Origin: an uncultured Gilliamella sp.
Lineage (GTDB): Bacteria; Pseudomonadota; Gammaproteobacteria; Enterobacterales; Orbaceae
Reading direction: 5' to 3'
Assembly (NCBI GenBank): GCA_946481345.1
Contig: CAMLMY010000002.1
Coordinates: 1 to 64,000, forward strand
Length of the DNA stretch: 64,000 nucleotides
The notes below the pieces were generated by a model, which did no database searches, was not told where the DNA came from, and saw nothing but the letters and a program-made list of their open reading frames with translations. Position 1 is the first letter of the stretch. Each line of letters opens with the position of its first letter. Below are positions 30,042 through 41,056 of the stretch, piece after piece. The position numbers and the translations under genes were made by a program.

Positions 30042-32729
30042 ATGAAAAGAATGCTAATCAACGCAACCCAGCAAGAAGAGCTGCGTGTTGCCCTTGTTGA
30101 TGGCCAACGCTTGTATGATTTAGATATCGAAAGCCTTGGTCACGAACAAAAAAAAGCCAATATTTATAAAGGCAAAATCACTAAAATCAATCCTAGTTTA
30201 GAAGCTGCATTTGTCTCTTACGGTGGTGAACGAGATGGTTTTTTACCTCTAAAAGAGATCGCTGAAAGCTATTTCCCTTCCAATATCTCTGGTCGTCGTA
30301 GTATTAAACATTTACAAGAAGGCCAAGAAGTTCTTATTCAAATAGAAAAAGAAATTCGTGGTAAAAAAGGTGCCGCTTTAACGACTTATATTAGTTTAGC
30401 CGGTAGCTATTTAGTTTTAATGCCAAATGACCCTAGAGCCGGTGGCGTTTCTCGTCGTATTGAAGGTGAAGAGCGTGCTGACCTTAAGCGTATTATTGAT
30501 GCACTAGAAAAACCAAAAGGTATGGGCGTTATTGCGAGAACAGCAGGGGTTGGTAAAAGCCAGGAAGAGTTGCAACAGGATTTGAATGCTTTAGTCAACT
30601 ATTGGACTGCGATTCAAAATGAATCTAAAAATCATCCAGCGCCAAGTTTAATCCATAAAGAAAGCGATATAATTACTCGTGCATTCCGTGATTACTTGCG
30701 TGATGATGTTGGTGATATTCTCATTGATAATCCAAAAGTACTTGAAATTGCTAAAAAGCGATTAGCTGATTTAGGCCGAGTTGAGTATGTTAGTCGCTTA
30801 AAACTTTATGAGGGTGATGTACCATTATTTAACCATTTCCAAATTGAAGGGCAGATTGAATCAGCATTCCAACGTGAAGTTCGATTGCCATCTGGTGGCT
30901 CAATTGTTATTGATGCAACCGAAGCATTAACTGCTATTGATATCAACTCAGCGAAATCTATCCGTGGTAGCGATATTGAAGAGACTGCATTTAATACTAA
31001 CCTTGAAGCAGCGGAAGAAATTGCTCGTCAATTACGCTTACGTGATTTAGGTGGTTTAATTGTTATCGATTTTATCGATATGACGCCAATCCGTAATCAG
31101 CGTGAAGTTGAAAATCGCTTGAAAGAAGCGATGAAAACTGACCGAGCAAGAATTCAAACCACACGTATTTCTCGTTTTGGTCTACTTGAGATGTCTCGTC
31201 AACGTTTAAGCCCTTCGTTGCGTGAAGCTACTCACCATATTTGTCCTCGTTGTCAAGGGACAGGTACGGTTCGTGATAATAACTCATTATCACTGTCAAT
31301 TCTTCGCTTAATTCAAGAAGAAGCGATGAAAGATAATACCGTGCAGATTGACGTGATTGTGCCAGTGCCAATTGCAAGTTATTTGCTTAATGAAAAACGT
31401 CGAGCCATTACCAATATCGAAAGAATGCATCCAGATGTTAAAATTGTTATTGCTGGTGATGAAGAGATGGAAACACCTCTTTATAAAGTCATTCGTAAAC
31501 GTCGTGGTGAGGAGACCGATGTATTAAGCTATAATTTACCTAAATTGATTCGTGAGCTTGAAGAAGAGGAAGAAGATCAAGTTACTGAATTGGTGGTAGA
31601 AGAAGCAGTATTATCTGGCCCTAAAGTAGAAGCAAGCAAAGCGCCAAAAGCAAAAGTTGAGCCGAAAAAAGTTGAAACATCAACTGGTTTATTCGGTGGA
31701 TTGTTTAAAAAGATTCGTCAACTATTTGTGACTGAAAAAGAGGCTCCAAAACCTGAAGTTAAACCTCAGCAAAATAGACGACGAGACAATCAACGTTCAA
31801 ATAATCGACGTCAACGTAATAATCGTAACAATAATGCGGCAGCTGCAGCAAATAATATAACTACTGAAGAAGTTAAAGAGCCGACACGTAACAATCGTCG
31901 TAGCAAACAAAATAACAATGGCAACACCAATACAGCGAATAATATCAAGGCAGATAAAGTAGTTAATGAGACTGCACAACCAAAACAAAAAGAAGCTAAG
32001 CCACGCAGACAACCACGAAACTTAACTAAGAGTGTTCGGGTCAAAAATAGTGATGCGCCAGTTCAGAACGAAAAAGAGCGTATTGTGATCCCTTCTTTAT
32101 TGTTACCAATTATTGTTCCAGAAACAGGTGAAAATAAAGCTGTTGGCGAATCACAACCAAAACGTCAACGACGCACATCTCGACATTTGCGTATGAATAC
32201 ACCGCGTACCAAACGTCGTGGTAAAAATACTGAACTAAAACAGTCGCCAGTGCCATTGTCATTTGCTGCTGCGTCTTTAGAGCTAGCATTAGGTCGGGTA
32301 GCGGTTGATTATAGTCAAGTGAATAGTGAACAACCAAATAACGTCGTACCAGTCATTCCTTCACTTTTATTACCAATCGTAATTAAAGATGAGGTGAATA
32401 CTAATAGTGCTGAAAAAGCGGTTGTTAGTGACCGAAAACCACAACAACAACCAAAAGCAGCAGCAACGAGCTCTCAAGCTGATTTTGATGTTCAAGAAAA
32501 TAAACCGCAGACAGATGAAGTTGTCACCATGCCTGCAACAGAAACGACTGCTGGTTATTCTTCATCAGTGATGACAAAGGCTCCTGCTCCAGATTATGTA
32601 GAATCTAATAGTGGGATAAAAACTCGAGAAGAGTTGGATTATCATTATGAAGGTAAAGGTAATGCGGGTGGCTTAAGTGCACAAGATCACGCTTATGCAG
32701 CTGCAAGTAAACCGGTTATACCTGAGTAG
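30042..32729 (+). CDS. rne: Ribonuclease E
   Basis: MKRMLINATQQEELRVALVDGQRLYDLDIE, Zn-link CPRCQGTG, amphipathic TGLFGGLFKKIRQLF, basic low-complexity C-terminal half. Confidence 0.97.
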   Translation: MKRMLINATQQEELRVALVDGQRLYDLDIESLGHEQKKANIYKGKITKINPSLEAAFVSYGGERDGFLPLKEIAESYFPSNISGRRSIKHLQEGQEVLIQIEKEIRGKKGAALTTYISLAGSYLVLMPNDPRAGGVSRRIEGEERADLKRIIDALEKPKGMGVIARTAGVGKSQEELQQDLNALVNYWTAIQNESKNHPAPSLIHKESDIITRAFRDYLRDDVGDILIDNPKVLEIAKKRLADLGRVEYVSRLKLYEGDVPLFNHFQIEGQIESAFQREVRLPSGGSIVIDATEALTAIDINSAKSIRGSDIEETAFNTNLEAAEEIARQLRLRDLGGLIVIDFIDMTPIRNQREVENRLKEAMKTDRARIQTTRISRFGLLEMSRQRLSPSLREATHHICPRCQGTGTVRDNNSLSLSILRLIQEEAMKDNTVQIDVIVPVPIASYLLNEKRRAITNIERMHPDVKIVIAGDEEMETPLYKVIRKRRGEETDVLSYNLPKLIRELEEEEEDQVTELVVEEAVLSGPKVEASKAPKAKVEPKKVETSTGLFGGLFKKIRQLFVTEKEAPKPEVKPQQNRRRDNQRSNNRRQRNNRNNNAAAAANNITTEEVKEPTRNNRRSKQNNNGNTNTANNIKADKVVNETAQPKQKEAKPRRQPRNLTKSVRVKNSDAPVQNEKERIVIPSLLLPIIVPETGENKAVGESQPKRQRRTSRHLRMNTPRTKRRGKNTELKQSPVPLSFAAASLELALGRVAVDYSQVNSEQPNNVVPVIPSLLLPIVIKDEVNTNSAEKAVVSDRKPQQQPKAAATSSQADFDVQENKPQTDEVVTMPATETTAGYSSSVMTKAPAPDYVESNSGIKTREELDYHYEGKGNAGGLSAQDHAYAAASKPVIPE

Positions 32730-32739
32730 TGTATAGATA

Positions 32740-32767
32740 AATAACGGTGACAAATGTCACCGTTATT
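32740..32767 (+). terminator. Hairpin between rne and sapB (weak or leaky terminator)
   Basis: Perfect 12-bp stem aataacggtgac-aaat-gtcaccgttatt, short T content after. Confidence 0.5.
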
Positions 32768-32797
32768 CTTAACTCATAAAAGCGATAAAGATAAACA

Positions 32798-33727
32798 ATG
32801 ATTATCTATATTTTAAAAAAAATAGTGACGTTTTTATTTATTATCTGCGTACTTGCCCAGATCAGCTTTTGTCTGGTTTATTTTGTTCCTCAATCTATTT
32901 TTAGTGATTTAACTTTTATTGATGCCTATAGCGCTTTTTTTAAGCAACTATTGCAAGGTCAATTTAGGTTAATGTCTGGTGAAACCGTTCCTTTTTTCGA
33001 TACGTTATTAACGACATTTGAGCTTTGTATTTTAGCGTTACTTGTTGCGTTATTTATTGGTATTCCGTTAGGGATTTTTCTTGGTTTAAGTAATATAAAT
33101 TGGCTAAATACCACAATTCGATTAGGTTGTTTAATCTTTTATTCTTGTCCGATTGTTATGTTAGCAACATTAGTGATGTTTTATCTTTCATCAACATTGC
33201 CAATGTCAATGAACTTCGATATATCAATATCAGTAACGGGGAGTTCTTTATTAGATATTATTCTTTCATCGCGAGCAGACAAATTACCGGCACTTTGGGA
33301 ACAACTGCATTATTTACTTTTGCCAACAATCATTTTAGCGATTCAACCAAGTATTGTGACTATTCAATTAGTCAGTGAAAATGTTAAAAATACCTCAAGG
33401 CAAAACTATATTAAAATGGCAATTATACGCGAGCGTTCACCATTTAAGATTTTACGTCGACATTTATTACCAAATTCGATTCCATCGACAATCCCACAAT
33501 TGACATATAATACAACGACTCTATTATTTTTAACGATGGTGATTGAAATCTTGTTTAACCGTGTTGGTCTTGGCCAATGGGTTATGTTGGCTTATCGTAA
33601 TCATAATTATTTTATTATTTCGATAGCAATCCTTGCTTGTGGAACAGTAATTAGCTTATTAACTTTATTAGGTGAGATATCTGCTATTGCTATTTATCCA
33701 TTACGTCATAAGGAACATTATGCCTAG
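32798..33727 (+). CDS. sapB: Peptide ABC transporter permease SapB
   Basis: Dpp/Opp-type permease; LRRHLLPNSIPSTIPQL, FNRVGLGQWVMLAYR; first gene of sapBCDF. Confidence 0.85.
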   Translation: MIIYILKKIVTFLFIICVLAQISFCLVYFVPQSIFSDLTFIDAYSAFFKQLLQGQFRLMSGETVPFFDTLLTTFELCILALLVALFIGIPLGIFLGLSNINWLNTTIRLGCLIFYSCPIVMLATLVMFYLSSTLPMSMNFDISISVTGSSLLDIILSSRADKLPALWEQLHYLLLPTIILAIQPSIVTIQLVSENVKNTSRQNYIKMAIIRERSPFKILRRHLLPNSIPSTIPQLTYNTTTLLFLTMVIEILFNRVGLGQWVMLAYRNHNYFIISIAILACGTVISLLTLLGEISAIAIYPLRHKEHYA

Positions 33728-34580
33728 GATGAACCAGTTAGCCAAGAACATGAAAATATGCTTGCATAAACTGCATAGTAATTTGTACTTAATTGTCAGT
33801 TTTTATGGGATTTTGGGTATAGCTTTTATTGCATTATCAACTAAATGGTTTTTTCATGCTCATTTAAATCCAGTATATGTCGCTTCTTTGCCTCCTGCTT
33901 GGTGGCCAACTGGTGATATCAATCATATATTAGGAACAACGGCTCAAGGACAAGATATTTTCGATTATTTATTGATCGGCTATCGGTCAACTATTTCAAT
34001 GACATTAAAAGCGGTTTTTTATGTCATTATCATTGGTGGTGTGATTAATTATTTGATGTTTTTTGTCGCATTTATTCGACCGTTTATCTTATTTATCTTT
34101 AGATTCTTTATGGTTGTACCACCATTATTGGGTGTGATTGTAATTAGTTTGCTATTAGAAGATGATATTACCAATATCTTAGTGATCATTGGTTTATCTT
34201 ATGCGCCAAGATTTATTTATAATATCCATCAACGTGTTATCAAAGAATGGAATAAAACTTACATCACCGCTTATCGACTTGATGGTTTATCTTCATTTTC
34301 TATTTTAAACCATTATATTGTACCTAATATCTTACCGGTTTATTTGACCGAGATAGTGTCATTATTTGGTTCGGTTATTTTAGCTATCACAACCATTACA
34401 TTTTTAGGCTTTGCGAATGATTTTTCTCGACCTGATTTAGGCATGATGATGTTTAAAATGAAAGACATAATGGATGTTAATTTATTGGCCTTTTTAGCTC
34501 CAGGAATTGCCGTCTCTGTTACGATTATTTTGGTTTATTTATTCAATTTTGGGTTATATGGTCAGCGAGTAGGGCATTAA
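33720..34580 (+). CDS. sapC: Peptide ABC transporter permease SapC
   Basis: [34 protein letters not shown]; overlaps sapB end; start trimmed from 33672. Confidence 0.85.
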   Translation: MPRMNQLAKNMKICLHKLHSNLYLIVSFYGILGIAFIALSTKWFFHAHLNPVYVASLPPAWWPTGDINHILGTTAQGQDIFDYLLIGYRSTISMTLKAVFYVIIIGGVINYLMFFVAFIRPFILFIFRFFMVVPPLLGVIVISLLLEDDITNILVIIGLSYAPRFIYNIHQRVIKEWNKTYITAYRLDGLSSFSILNHYIVPNILPVYLTEIVSLFGSVILAITTITFLGFANDFSRPDLGMMMFKMKDIMDVNLLAFLAPGIAVSVTIILVYLFNFGLYGQRVGH

Positions 34581-34582
34581 TC

Positions 34583-35572
34583 ATGGCACTATTAGACATT
34601 CGTAATTTAACTATTGAATTTATTACTCCTGATGGCCTGTTACGGGCGATTGATCGCGTCAATTTAAAACTATCAGAAGGTGAAATTCGAGGTCTAGTTG
34701 GTGAATCAGGTTCAGGTAAAAGTCTAATTGCTAAAGCGATACTTGGTGTCACTAATCATAATTGGAAGATTTCTGCTGATCGTTTTTATTTTAATGATGT
34801 TGATTTATTGAAGTTGACACCGAAACAACGGCGAAAAGTGATTAGTGATAATATATCCATGGTTTTCCAAGAGCCACAATCTTGTTTAGATCCGTCTATG
34901 AAAATTGGCCAACAATTAATTGAGGCCATTCCGCAAAGAACATTTAAAGGTCATTGGTGGCAACGACTGTTTTGGCGTAAGAATCGCGCGATTGAGTTAC
35001 TACATCGTGTTGGGATTAAAGATCATAAAGAAATACTTAAATCATACCCATTTGAATTAACGGAAGGCGAATGTCAAAAAGTGATGATCGCTATAGCATT
35101 AGCTAATCAACCTAAATTACTTATTGCCGATGAACCAACCAATGCCATGGAAGCGACAACCGAAGCGCAAATATTTCGTTTGCTTGCGAGTATGAATCAA
35201 AATATGGGTACGACTATTTTACTGATTAGCCATGATTTGCAAATGGTTACTCGCTGGACTGATCGTATCAATGTCCTATATTGCGGACAAACTGTTGAGG
35301 TTGCTGATAGTGAAGATTTGATTAAATCACCTTATCACCCTTATACTCAGGCATTGATTTATGCTATTCCTGATTTTGGTAAAGCGATGCCGCATAAAAG
35401 CCCTTTAAATACCTTACCTGGCGTTATTCCATCATTGGAACATTTACCCATTGGTTGTCGATTGGGGCCTCGTTGTCCTTATGCACAAAAAAAATGTATA
35501 CAAGCACCAGAACTTATCCCAATCAAAGATCATTCGGTAGCCTGTCATTTTCCATTAAATACTGATGAGTAG
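34583..35572 (+). CDS. sapD: Peptide ABC transporter ATP-binding protein SapD
   Basis: [48 protein letters not shown]. Confidence 0.92.
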   Translation: MALLDIRNLTIEFITPDGLLRAIDRVNLKLSEGEIRGLVGESGSGKSLIAKAILGVTNHNWKISADRFYFNDVDLLKLTPKQRRKVISDNISMVFQEPQSCLDPSMKIGQQLIEAIPQRTFKGHWWQRLFWRKNRAIELLHRVGIKDHKEILKSYPFELTEGECQKVMIAIALANQPKLLIADEPTNAMEATTEAQIFRLLASMNQNMGTTILLISHDLQMVTRWTDRINVLYCGQTVEVADSEDLIKSPYHPYTQALIYAIPDFGKAMPHKSPLNTLPGVIPSLEHLPIGCRLGPRCPYAQKKCIQAPELIPIKDHSVACHFPLNTDE

Positions 35573-35593
35573 TTTGAGATATAGGAATAGTTA

Positions 35594-36406
35594 ATGAACC
35601 CAATATTAAAAGTCCGAAATTTATCAAAGCGATTTAAAATCCCTAAAGGACTCTTTGGTCATTTACAAATTGATGCTGTCAAACCTTTGTCATTTTCGCT
35701 AAATGAAGGGAAAACGTTAGCCATAATTGGACAAAATGGTTCCGGAAAATCGACATTAGCTAAAATGCTGGTTGGTATGATTAAACCAGATAGTGGCGAT
35801 ATTTGGATTGATGGTAACAAAGTAGAATATGGCGATTTTGGCCATCGTTCTCAACTGATTCGCATGATATTCCAACATGTTGAAAGTTCATTTGATCCAC
35901 GGCTTCGTATTGGCCAATTGCTTGAAATTCCACTTAAACGCAATGCCAATTATAGCAGTCATGAACGGGAAAAATTAATCAATGCTGTTTTAAAACAAGT
36001 TGGTTTATTACCGGAACATGCTTCCTATTATCCGTCAGTGATGGCAGCAGGACAAAAACAACGCGTTGCTTTGGCTAGAGCACTAATTTTAAAGCCTAAA
36101 GTGATAATTCTTGATGAAGCTTTAGCTGCATTAGATATTTCAATGCGTTCACAAATTGTTAATTTAATGTTGTCATTACAAGAAGAGCAACAGATATCTT
36201 ATGTTTATGTCACACAAGATATCGGAATGATGAAACATATTAGTGACCAAATTATCGTTATGCATAATGGTGAAGTGGTCGAATATGGTAATACTGCCGA
36301 AGTTTTAGCTTCGCCATTAAGTGACATTACTCAAAAGCTTATCAATAGTTATTTTGGTGAAGCACTAACAGCCGATACTTGGCGGACAGATACTCGAGCT
36401 TTTTAG
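35594..36406 (+). CDS. sapF: Peptide ABC transporter ATP-binding protein SapF
   Basis: GQNGSGKSTLAKMLVGMIKPDSG, MAAGQKQRVALARALILKPKVIILDEALAALD. Confidence 0.92.
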   Translation: MNPILKVRNLSKRFKIPKGLFGHLQIDAVKPLSFSLNEGKTLAIIGQNGSGKSTLAKMLVGMIKPDSGDIWIDGNKVEYGDFGHRSQLIRMIFQHVESSFDPRLRIGQLLEIPLKRNANYSSHEREKLINAVLKQVGLLPEHASYYPSVMAAGQKQRVALARALILKPKVIILDEALAALDISMRSQIVNLMLSLQEEQQISYVYVTQDIGMMKHISDQIIVMHNGEVVEYGNTAEVLASPLSDITQKLINSYFGEALTADTWRTDTRAF

Positions 36407-36521
36407 TTTTATTTTGCAGCAGCATTAACCAAATAACGCAGTTATTATTCTGATTTTGTTTAAAATATTCTATTTATTTTCCAATAAATACTCGACAAAT
36501 TTTTTAAAACGCTCTATATTT

Positions 36522-36545
36522 AGCTATATAGATTTCTAGACGTCC
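36522..36545 (+). promoter_or_regulatory. Tandem MetJ boxes upstream of metA
   Basis: agctatat|agatttct|agacgtcc versus AGACGTCT repeats (third box 7/8, second 6/8, first weak). Confidence 0.65.
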
Positions 36546-36595
36546 GTTTTTTCAGTGTTATAGAAGATAATTTATTATTGTTAGGAGCTTTTGTT

Positions 36596-37528
36596 ATGCC
36601 TATATGTATTCCTGATTCATTACCGGCAGTTGATGTTCTTCGAAATGAAAATGTATTTGTGATGACTTCAACGCGTGCTAATACTCAAGAAATTCGTCCA
36701 CTTAAGCTTCTTTTCTTAAATTTGATGCCGAAAAAAATAGAAACTGAAAATCAATTTTTGCGGTTACTTTCTAACTCATCTTTACAGGTGAATATTCAGT
36801 TATTAAGAATAGATCAGCGTGAATCTAAAAATACGCCAATAGAACATTTGAATAGCTTTTATTGTGATTTTGATGATATTCGTGAACAGAATTTTGATGG
36901 ACTTATTATTACTGGAGCGCCATTAGGTAAAGTCGCTTTTTCAGATGTTGTGTATTGGCCTAAGTTAGCTGAAATTATTACTTGGGCGAAAGATCATGTA
37001 ACCTCAACCATGTTTGTTTGTTGGGCGGTGCAAGCGGCATTAAATGTCTTATATGATTTACCTAAATTCACCCGTTCACAAAAGTTATCCGGTGTTTATC
37101 AACACCAAATCTTGCAACCAAATGCTATTTTAACCCGTGGTTTTGATGATACATTTTTAGCACCACATTCTCGTAATGCTGATTTTCCAATTGATAAAAT
37201 TAAAAACTATACCGATTTAAATATTTTAGCTGAGTCAGATATAACTGGCCCATACTTAATGGCAACCGCTGATAAACGAATGGCGTTTGTTACTGGGCAT
37301 CCAGAATATGATTCATTTACTTTGGCTAATGAGTATTATCGTGACTTGAAAGCAGGTATAAACCCTAAAATACCTTTTAATTACTTCCCAGAAAATAATC
37401 CTAATTTAACTCCGAAAGCAACATGGCGAAGTCATGCTTATTTACTATTTAGTAATTGGCTCAACTATTACGTTTATCAATTAACGCCATTTGATTTAAC
37501 GACTCGTAATTTGACAATTGATGATTAA
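36596..37528 (+). CDS. metA: Homoserine O-succinyltransferase
   Basis: [59 protein letters not shown]; start trimmed from 36578. Confidence 0.96.
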   Translation: MPICIPDSLPAVDVLRNENVFVMTSTRANTQEIRPLKLLFLNLMPKKIETENQFLRLLSNSSLQVNIQLLRIDQRESKNTPIEHLNSFYCDFDDIREQNFDGLIITGAPLGKVAFSDVVYWPKLAEIITWAKDHVTSTMFVCWAVQAALNVLYDLPKFTRSQKLSGVYQHQILQPNAILTRGFDDTFLAPHSRNADFPIDKIKNYTDLNILAESDITGPYLMATADKRMAFVTGHPEYDSFTLANEYYRDLKAGINPKIPFNYFPENNPNLTPKATWRSHAYLLFSNWLNYYVYQLTPFDLTTRNLTIDD

Positions 37529-37614
37529 CTTTAATGATAGATGGATTTATTAAATGAATAACTCCATCTATTTGATAATTATTAAATATTGTTAATTATG
37601 TTAAGTTACTAAAA

Positions 37615-38766
37615 TTAAAAAACTGAGTGATATAGTTTTTCAATATCTGATATATTTGTTTCTCTTGGATTTCCTTGTGTACATACATCAGCATACGCTG
37701 CTTCGGCTAATGCTGTTATGTCTTCCTTCTTCACGCCAACCATATGTAAGTTTGTTGGAATTTTGACATCATTATTTAATTGGAAAACGGCATTCACGGC
37801 TGCATTTCGAGCATCTTCAATTGTCATATCTTCAGTATTTTTTATCCCCATTGCTTTGGCTATATGACGATATTTTTCACCTGTGTACGGTGCATTATAT
37901 TGCATGATATGAGGAAGTAATATTGCATTAGCAACACCATGAGGAACATTATAAAAAGCACCTAATGGATGTGCCATACCATGAACTAAGCCGAGACCAA
38001 CATTTGAGAATCCCATTCCAGCAATATATTGACCTAAAGCCATTTGTTCAACGCCATTGAGATCACCATTCACCGAATCGCGTAGTGAACGAGAGATAAT
38101 TTCAATTGCTTTCAAATGAAACATATCACTCATCTCCCATGCACCTTTTGTGATATAGCCTTCTATTGCATGAGTCAGTGCATCAATCCCCGTTGCTGCT
38201 TTTAAACTGGCTGGCATACTAATCATCATATTAGGATCAACTAAAGTCAAAACAGGTATATCGTGAGGATCTACACAGACAAATTTTCTCTTATTTTCTT
38301 CATCGGTAATAACATAATTGATCGTTACTTCTGCTGCTGTTCCCGATGTGGTTGGAATTGCAATGATTGGGATAGACGGTTTTTTGGTTTCCGCTAAACC
38401 TTCTAAACTACGAATATCAGAAAATTCAGGATTATTTATTACAATTCCAATCGCTTTAGCGGTATCTTGCGGTGAACCACCACCAATCGCTATTAAATAA
38501 TCTGCATTTGATTGCTTAAATATCTCTATTCCTTGTTTTACAATACTAATTGTTGGATTAGGCATAACTTCATCAAATATTTGATAATCTAATTCTGCCG
38601 AATCAAGTAACTCAGTAACCTTAGTTGCAACTTTAAATTTAATCAGTTCTTTATCAGTAACAACTAAAGCTTTTTGATAGCCGCGTTTTTTTACTTCATC
38701 GATAATATTATGAATCGAATTCACCCCAAAATATGCGGTTTGATTCAAAATCATTCTATGACTCAT
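37615..38766 (-). CDS. Iron-containing alcohol dehydrogenase (lactaldehyde reductase/FucO-like)
   Basis: GGGSPQDTAKAIG, GLGLVHGMAHPLGAFYNVPHGVANAILLPH; in rhamnonate cluster. Confidence 0.88.
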   Translation of the reverse strand: MSHRMILNQTAYFGVNSIHNIIDEVKKRGYQKALVVTDKELIKFKVATKVTELLDSAELDYQIFDEVMPNPTISIVKQGIEIFKQSNADYLIAIGGGSPQDTAKAIGIVINNPEFSDIRSLEGLAETKKPSIPIIAIPTTSGTAAEVTINYVITDEENKRKFVCVDPHDIPVLTLVDPNMMISMPASLKAATGIDALTHAIEGYITKGAWEMSDMFHLKAIEIISRSLRDSVNGDLNGVEQMALGQYIAGMGFSNVGLGLVHGMAHPLGAFYNVPHGVANAILLPHIMQYNAPYTGEKYRHIAKAMGIKNTEDMTIEDARNAAVNAVFQLNNDVKIPTNLHMVGVKKEDITALAEAAYADVCTQGNPRETNISDIEKLYHSVF

Positions 38767-38784
38767 TTTTAACCTCTTTCTTTA

Positions 38785-39591
38785 TTAATATGAAACTGAA
38801 GATGATTTATTGGGGCTTTTTAACTGTTTAAAGTGTTTTAATCTTTCATCAATAGCCTGCATATACAGCATTGTATCCACACCTACAGCAACGAAATTTG
38901 CTCCCCATGAGATACATTTTTGCGCCATTTCGATATCAACAGCTAAAAACCCAGCAGCTTTACCTAATTGCCTAATTCTTCTAATTGTTTTTTCAATTAT
39001 TTTTTGTACGTCTGGATGCCCAGCATTATCTGGATAACCTAAGGATGCGGATAAATCTGCAGGGCCAATAAATACGCCATCTACTCCTTCGGTCATAACA
39101 ATTTCATCAAGATTTTCGAGTGCTTTTTTACTTTCAACTTGTACTAACAGACAGAGTGAATCATTGACTTGTTGCATGTACTTTTCAATTTTTCCCCAGC
39201 GGGCAGCTCTTGCTACACTAGCACCTACGCCACGGGTTCCTTCGGGTGGATAACGTGTCGCTGAAACTACAGCCTTTGCTTGTTCGCCTGTTTCAACCAT
39301 TGGTATTAATAATGTCTGAGAACCAATATCTAAAATCTGTTTTATGTTAGCTTGACTGCCTTCTAAAGGGCGCACGACAGGATGACTGGCATATGGAGCG
39401 ATTGCTTGTAGCTGGGTGAGTAAGGTTTGTGCTGTATTTGGTGCATGTTCACCATCAAGTAGTAACCAATCATATTCTGAGGTTGCAGCAATTTCAGCCA
39501 TATAAGATGTCGCTGAAGATAACCAAAGGCCAATTTGTAAATTTCCTTTGGTAATTTCTTGTTTAAATTTATTTTCCAATAGTTTTTTCAT
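38785..39591 (-). CDS. rhmA: HpcH/HpaI aldolase (2-keto-3-deoxy-L-rhamnonate aldolase-like)
   Basis: [74 protein letters not shown]. Confidence 0.88.
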   Translation of the reverse strand: MKKLLENKFKQEITKGNLQIGLWLSSATSYMAEIAATSEYDWLLLDGEHAPNTAQTLLTQLQAIAPYASHPVVRPLEGSQANIKQILDIGSQTLLIPMVETGEQAKAVVSATRYPPEGTRGVGASVARAARWGKIEKYMQQVNDSLCLLVQVESKKALENLDEIVMTEGVDGVFIGPADLSASLGYPDNAGHPDVQKIIEKTIRRIRQLGKAAGFLAVDIEMAQKCISWGANFVAVGVDTMLYMQAIDERLKHFKQLKSPNKSSSVSY

Positions 39592-39613
39592 TATGTTATC
39601 CCTAATGTATTAG

Positions 39614-39640
39614 GAGCTTATTGATAAAATCAATAAGCTC
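39614..39640 (-). other. Intercistronic hairpin in the rhm operon
   Basis: Perfect 12-bp stem gagcttattgat-aaa-atcaataagctc, no T tail. Confidence 0.6.
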
Positions 39641-39646
39641 TGTTTG

Positions 39647-40912
39647 TTAACTATTTTTGTTAGTTTGTTTTAGCATGAATATAGTTATAGTGCCGATTAT
39701 TGTTATCAGTGCTAAAGTTAGTAAGCCTGCTATATTGTTATTAAAAAGCGTTTCAGCTTTTACACGAATAATTGGTGCTAAAAAACCACCAAATGCACCA
39801 AACATATTAATAAATCCTATGCCTGCTGCTAGGGCAGCTCCAGATAAAAGGTTAGTTGGTATAGTCCAAAAAACAGGTTGTACCGCAATAAAACCAATCG
39901 CCGCAAAACAAAGGGCAATAATTGCAATACTAGGACTTGCAAGTGCAGAAATTCCAATACCTAGACCTGCTACCAATAATGTTATAGCGGCGATATTTCT
40001 TCTTTCTCCAACTTTGTCTGAATATCGAGGAATAAAATAAGTACCGAATAATGCTGCAATCCAAGGAATTGCCGCTACGAGTGATGCTTTAAAACCAACC
40101 GTTGTTCCCATTAATTGAGCTACTTGTGTTGGTAAAAAGAAAATTAGCCCGTAAACACTAATTTGAATTATCATGTAAATAATGGCTAGATGCCAAACAG
40201 TGACATTACTGATAGCATCGATTATTTTAGATGTAGTTTTTACACTCTCTTCTGATGATAATTTTTCATGTAATGCTTGTTTTTCATTTTCATTTAAAAA
40301 TCTAGCATTACTGATGTTGTCATCAAGGTAAATAAAAGTGACAATACCAGCTATAACAGCAAGAATACCTTCAATAATAAACATCCAGTACCAACCTGGG
40401 TGATCTAAAAAGCCATGCATTTCTAATAAAGCACCAGATAGCGGTGAGCCAAATGTTAGCGCTAAAGGTGCTCCCATATAAAATAACCCCATTATTCCTG
40501 CGCGATGCTTTTGTGGGAACCATTGCGAAGTTAAATAGATCATACCTGGGAAGAAACCGGCTTCCGCCATACCAAGTAGTACACGAACAGTTAAAAATTT
40601 CCATTCAGAATCAGCATAAGCCATTGCAGCGGATAATAATCCCCATACTAAAGTTGTACCGCCAATCCAGTAACGAGCACCAAATTTACGCATTAATAAA
40701 TTGGCTGGTGCGCCTAAAAAAGCATACGCTACGAAGAAAATACCGGCTCCAAGTGCAAATGCTTCATTACTGAGCCCTGTATCTAATTGATATGCTGATT
40801 TGGCAAAGCCAATATTTGCGCGGTCTAAAAATGCTAATACGTATAGTATTAACATGAATGGAACAAGTCTTAAACGGGTTTTGCTTACCGCTTTTTCGAG
40901 AATATTAGACAT
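39647..40912 (-). CDS. rhmT: MFS transporter, anion:cation symporter family (RhmT-like)
   Basis: 12-TM MFS ORF; DRANIGFAKSAYQLDTGLSNEAFALGAGIFFVAYAFLGAPANLLMRKFGARYWIG. Confidence 0.87.
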   Translation of the reverse strand: MSNILEKAVSKTRLRLVPFMLILYVLAFLDRANIGFAKSAYQLDTGLSNEAFALGAGIFFVAYAFLGAPANLLMRKFGARYWIGGTTLVWGLLSAAMAYADSEWKFLTVRVLLGMAEAGFFPGMIYLTSQWFPQKHRAGIMGLFYMGAPLALTFGSPLSGALLEMHGFLDHPGWYWMFIIEGILAVIAGIVTFIYLDDNISNARFLNENEKQALHEKLSSEESVKTTSKIIDAISNVTVWHLAIIYMIIQISVYGLIFFLPTQVAQLMGTTVGFKASLVAAIPWIAALFGTYFIPRYSDKVGERRNIAAITLLVAGLGIGISALASPSIAIIALCFAAIGFIAVQPVFWTIPTNLLSGAALAAGIGFINMFGAFGGFLAPIIRVKAETLFNNNIAGLLTLALITIIGTITIFMLKQTNKNS

Positions 40913-41056
40913 AAAAATCCCCCTCTCCATAAAAATTACAGAGATATAAATGATGTTCATATGAAGAAAATAATTTTATTGAATCTAAAATCGCAGTTTT
41001 AAGTTCCTTTTAAAACTGCAATAAATCAATAAATAAGCTTATTATTCCTCATATAA

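Noticed and set aside
31797-32044. Minus-strand ORFs opposite the rne 3' half
   Set aside because: Antisense of low-complexity Asn/Arg/Ala repeats in RNase E
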